A stretch of 64,000 nt of DNA from Blepharisma stoltei (lineage: Eukaryota > Ciliophora > Heterotrichea > Heterotrichida > Blepharismidae). Numbering within the stretch: the first letter of the stretch is position 1; every line of letters begins with the position of its first letter. Both the position numbers and the translations under genes were made by a program. Positions 62,020-64,000 of the stretch are shown one piece after another. The stretch is from the NCBI GenBank assembly GCA_914767885.1, contig CAJZBQ010000039.1:186001-250000 (forward strand), read 5' to 3'. Below the pieces are notes generated by a model. The model did not search any database. It was not told the DNA's origin and saw only the letters and a list, made by a program, of their open reading frames with translations.

Positions 62020-63450
62020 TTAATAAAATTTATTGTTTATACGCTTCCATATTCTAAACGAATGCAGCTCTTTTATATAAATTACTCGGCTAGAAATTTT
62101 GGTTAAACGATTGATTATAATTCCACACATTTTTGCTTTTTTGAGGAGTTCTGTGACTGATTCAATTGATCTTTGGCGCTTCAAAGGTAATTCAGGCTCT
62201 GGGGTGTTTTGCAAATTTAAAGCTTGGGAAACCACTTGTGAAAGCATATTGTTATTTCATTCAGCTTTACGAGATCTTGCTCTTTCTAGCAAAGTTAATG
62301 CTTCATTGTCAAGCAAATTTGCAGCTGTTTTAGGAAGCCTAGAGGATTTTAAGCATGGGTTAAGAGTAGCTAAAGCTTGAGATGTTGATGCATTTTCATT
62401 ACTCCTCCCTTGGCTAACGAACAAATTTTATGCTCCCTCACCCAAGGGATAATTTTTTTAAAAAAATTATTATATAAAAAAAAAGATTTGAATTTAGAAT
62501 CCAAATGTTTAAATTTAATAAAATTAGAAGGAGGTCTCATTATTATAATCATTAAATCTATATAAAATATTGCAGTAAAAAAGCATATTAAAAGATTTTT
62601 TAATTGATAAATTTTTACCGAAAATAGGGTTTTCTAATGGTTTTGCTCGCTAATCAGAGGGGGAGTTAGAAATATGAGCAGGGGCACTTTGAATGGGAGC
62701 TTCAATAGGATTTGTCTTCTTTTCTGCGTCTCCACTAATAATTGTTTGCGCATTTTGAATGGAGGCATCAAAAGGATTTGCCTTCTTTTCTACATCTGAG
62801 TAAATATTTTTTTGGGCATTTTGAATAGGAGTTTCATGAAAATTTGGCTTCTTTACAGCATCTGCATTAGCAGTTTTTTGGACATTTTGAATAGGAGCTT
62901 CAATAGCATTTGGCTTCTTTACTTCATCTTCTTTAATGGCTTTTTGGGCTTTTTGAATGGGAGCTTCAATAGGATTTGATTTCTTTTCTGAATCTTTTTT
63001 AATTGCTTTTTTTGCATTTTCATTTGCATTTTCATTTGCAGTTTTATTTGAAAATTCTCTTGATTTTTGCTCTGTTTCTGAGCCTATTTTAATGATTTTT
63101 TCTTTTAATGGAAATTCCGCTACATAAGAATTTTTAAAATTTCTGATTTTTTCCTTTACAGGGAGCTGTTCCATAGAAGAATCTTTAAGTGGCTTTTCTT
63201 TTTCTTTAGCTGGAGCAGGTGGATTTACATTTAAAGAAGCATGAGAATATGCATGAGCTTTTATAAGGATATTATGGACCACTTTAGAGCATACTCCGCA
63301 TTTGAATTTCCCAGGACTCAGCTCATCAAATGGTATTTTATCAACTTCAACTTGAGAAGATTTAGATGTTTGAGTTTCTGCTTGATTGAAGCTATTTTTC
63401 TTTATTTCCATGAAGGATTGCTTATTTATTTGGGCTTTATTTTCAATCAT
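62020..63450 (-). CDS. Zinc-finger protein with 22-aa tandem repeats, interrupted by a MITE
   Basis: Minus strand, parts 63450-62669 and 62401-62020 join to 1164 nt, 387 aa. N-terminal half has a C2H2-like finger FKCGVCSKVVHNILIKAHAY (C-x2-C, then H-x3-H). Then come Lys/Pro-rich stretches and five copies of a 22-residue unit of the form KKxNPIEAPIQNAQKxIxxD. The MITE lies just after the last repeat; TTA-to-TTA removal continues as HISNENASTSQALATLNP. A TGA=Trp occurs in RKAEWNNNMLS. C-terminal part ends in PLKRQRSIESVTELLKKAKM and a basic tail. No family recognised. Nucleic-acid binding is possible from the finger and basic tail only. Confidence 0.75.
62402..62668. mobile_element. MITE-type IES in the zinc-finger gene
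   Basis: TTA at 62399-62401 and 62666-62668. The left end CTCCTCCCTTGGCTAACGAA with inverse partner at 62431-62450. The right end is TTGCTCGCTAATCAGAGGGG then GAG. 267 bp, core worn but recognisable (GGTCTCATTATTATAATCAT). Confidence 0.85.
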
Positions 63451-63522
63451 CTGAAAATTATTTTGGGGGATTTAGACAAATAAGCATATTTTTTATTTTT
63501 ATTAATTCAAAGATTTTTAATA

Positions 63523-63806
63523 ACTCTCCTATCCTTTGAGCGAACAAATTTTCTTGATATCTTATGGAGGGCAATTTTATTTTTTTATAAAATTTCTTTT
63601 TAATAGAAAATTTTTAAAATAATTAATAAATTTATGCTTTAAAATGCAAGCAACCTGAAAATTGATTATAATAATTATAAATTACGATTTTTAAAAAATT
63701 TTATATAAATACTTTTTATATTAAAAAGTGTAGTAGGACCACAAAAGGGGCTAATTTTGAAAAATATAAGGAGGGATGTTTTTGCTCTTTCGTGATAGGA
63801 GGAGTA
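63523..63806. mobile_element. MITE-like element upstream of the zinc-finger gene
   Basis: TA-bounded. The left end ACTCTCCTATCCTTTGAGCG with a partial hairpin partner ATCTTATGGAGGGC. The right end GCTCTTTCGTGATAGGAGGA then GTA. Worn member of the CTCCGTGAGTGAACA family. Confidence 0.7.
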
Positions 63807-64000
63807 AGCATAAGCAAGCATTGATTAGAATTTTCTATTTAAATATTATAGTTAAGTGATTTACTAGTAATTTATGATAATATATTTGAAAATAGTTTTT
63901 AAGGTTTCATTTTTGAAATAAATAAACAAAGCGGATTGATACCTTGAAATATTAATCTATGATAGCTGATTTTTATGGTATTAAACTATCATTTCTTTAA
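63807..64000. other. AT-rich end of window
   Basis: No feature recognised in the last 190 bp. Confidence 0.4.

Noticed and set aside
1-64000. CRISPR array, rRNA genes, bacterial operon structure or bacterial ribosome binding sites
   Set aside because: None seen. The genes are eukaryotic with introns and the repeats are dispersed transposable elements.

Overview
The window reads as nuclear DNA of a heterotrich ciliate, most likely the germline (micronuclear) genome of a Blepharisma species. In-frame TGA stands for Trp at conserved positions in many genes (WD40, RCC1, kinase, COQ2, BAH-PHD), while TAA and TAG end genes. Introns are exactly 15 nt (GT...AG). Intergenic DNA is very AT-rich. Coding sequences are cut by extra segments whose removal between short direct repeats (mostly TA) exactly restores the protein, which is how ciliate internal eliminated sequences (IESs) look before macronuclear development. 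Blepharisma is known for UGA=Trp, 15-16 nt introns, TA-bounded IESs and MITE-rich germline DNA. The species call is an inference.

Layout. 1-5.0 kb: end of a MATE transporter, COQ2, a CDC20/CDH1-like WD40 gene, PEX19, then a tandem duplicate holding a truncated WD40 copy and a frameshifted PEX19 copy. 6-44 kb: a same-strand array of ten ABCG half-transporter loci about 3-4 kb apart (starts at 6019, 9087, 12611, 16936, 23051, 26205, 29421, 33142, 37905, 41969), with at least five decayed ABCG fragments between them, one BAH-PHD gene (20751) and one small ORF. Two copies are intact and uninterrupted (16936, 41969). Five become complete once insertions are removed (6019, 9087, 12611, 26205, 37905). 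Two carry single frameshifts (23051, 33142). One is a pseudogene (29421). 44-64 kb: a MYND-kinase fusion, an acidic protein, an Alba-like protein, a mitochondrial helical protein cut by three insertions, a small charged protein, a TPR-RCC1-filamin-coiled-coil protein, a coiled-coil protein, RACK1, two unknown ORFs, RPN5/PSMD12 and a zinc-finger protein with 22-aa repeats.

Three kinds of inserted DNA overlay the genes. (1) Short AT-rich TA-bounded IESs, mostly 70-113 bp. (2) MITE-like elements of about 270-390 bp whose ends carry CTCCGTGAGTGAACAAAA-type repeats and mostly TTA target duplications, plus other palindromic families. (3) GC-rich SINE-like elements of about 330-630 bp; four have clear 11-16 bp target duplications and A/T-rich tails. 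All six type-3 copies lie inside coding sequence. The array evolves by segmental duplication, and paralogous spacers preserve empty sites for two MITEs.

All joins given here are reconstructions from reading frame and paralogue comparison. They have not been tested against macronuclear or RNA sequence.
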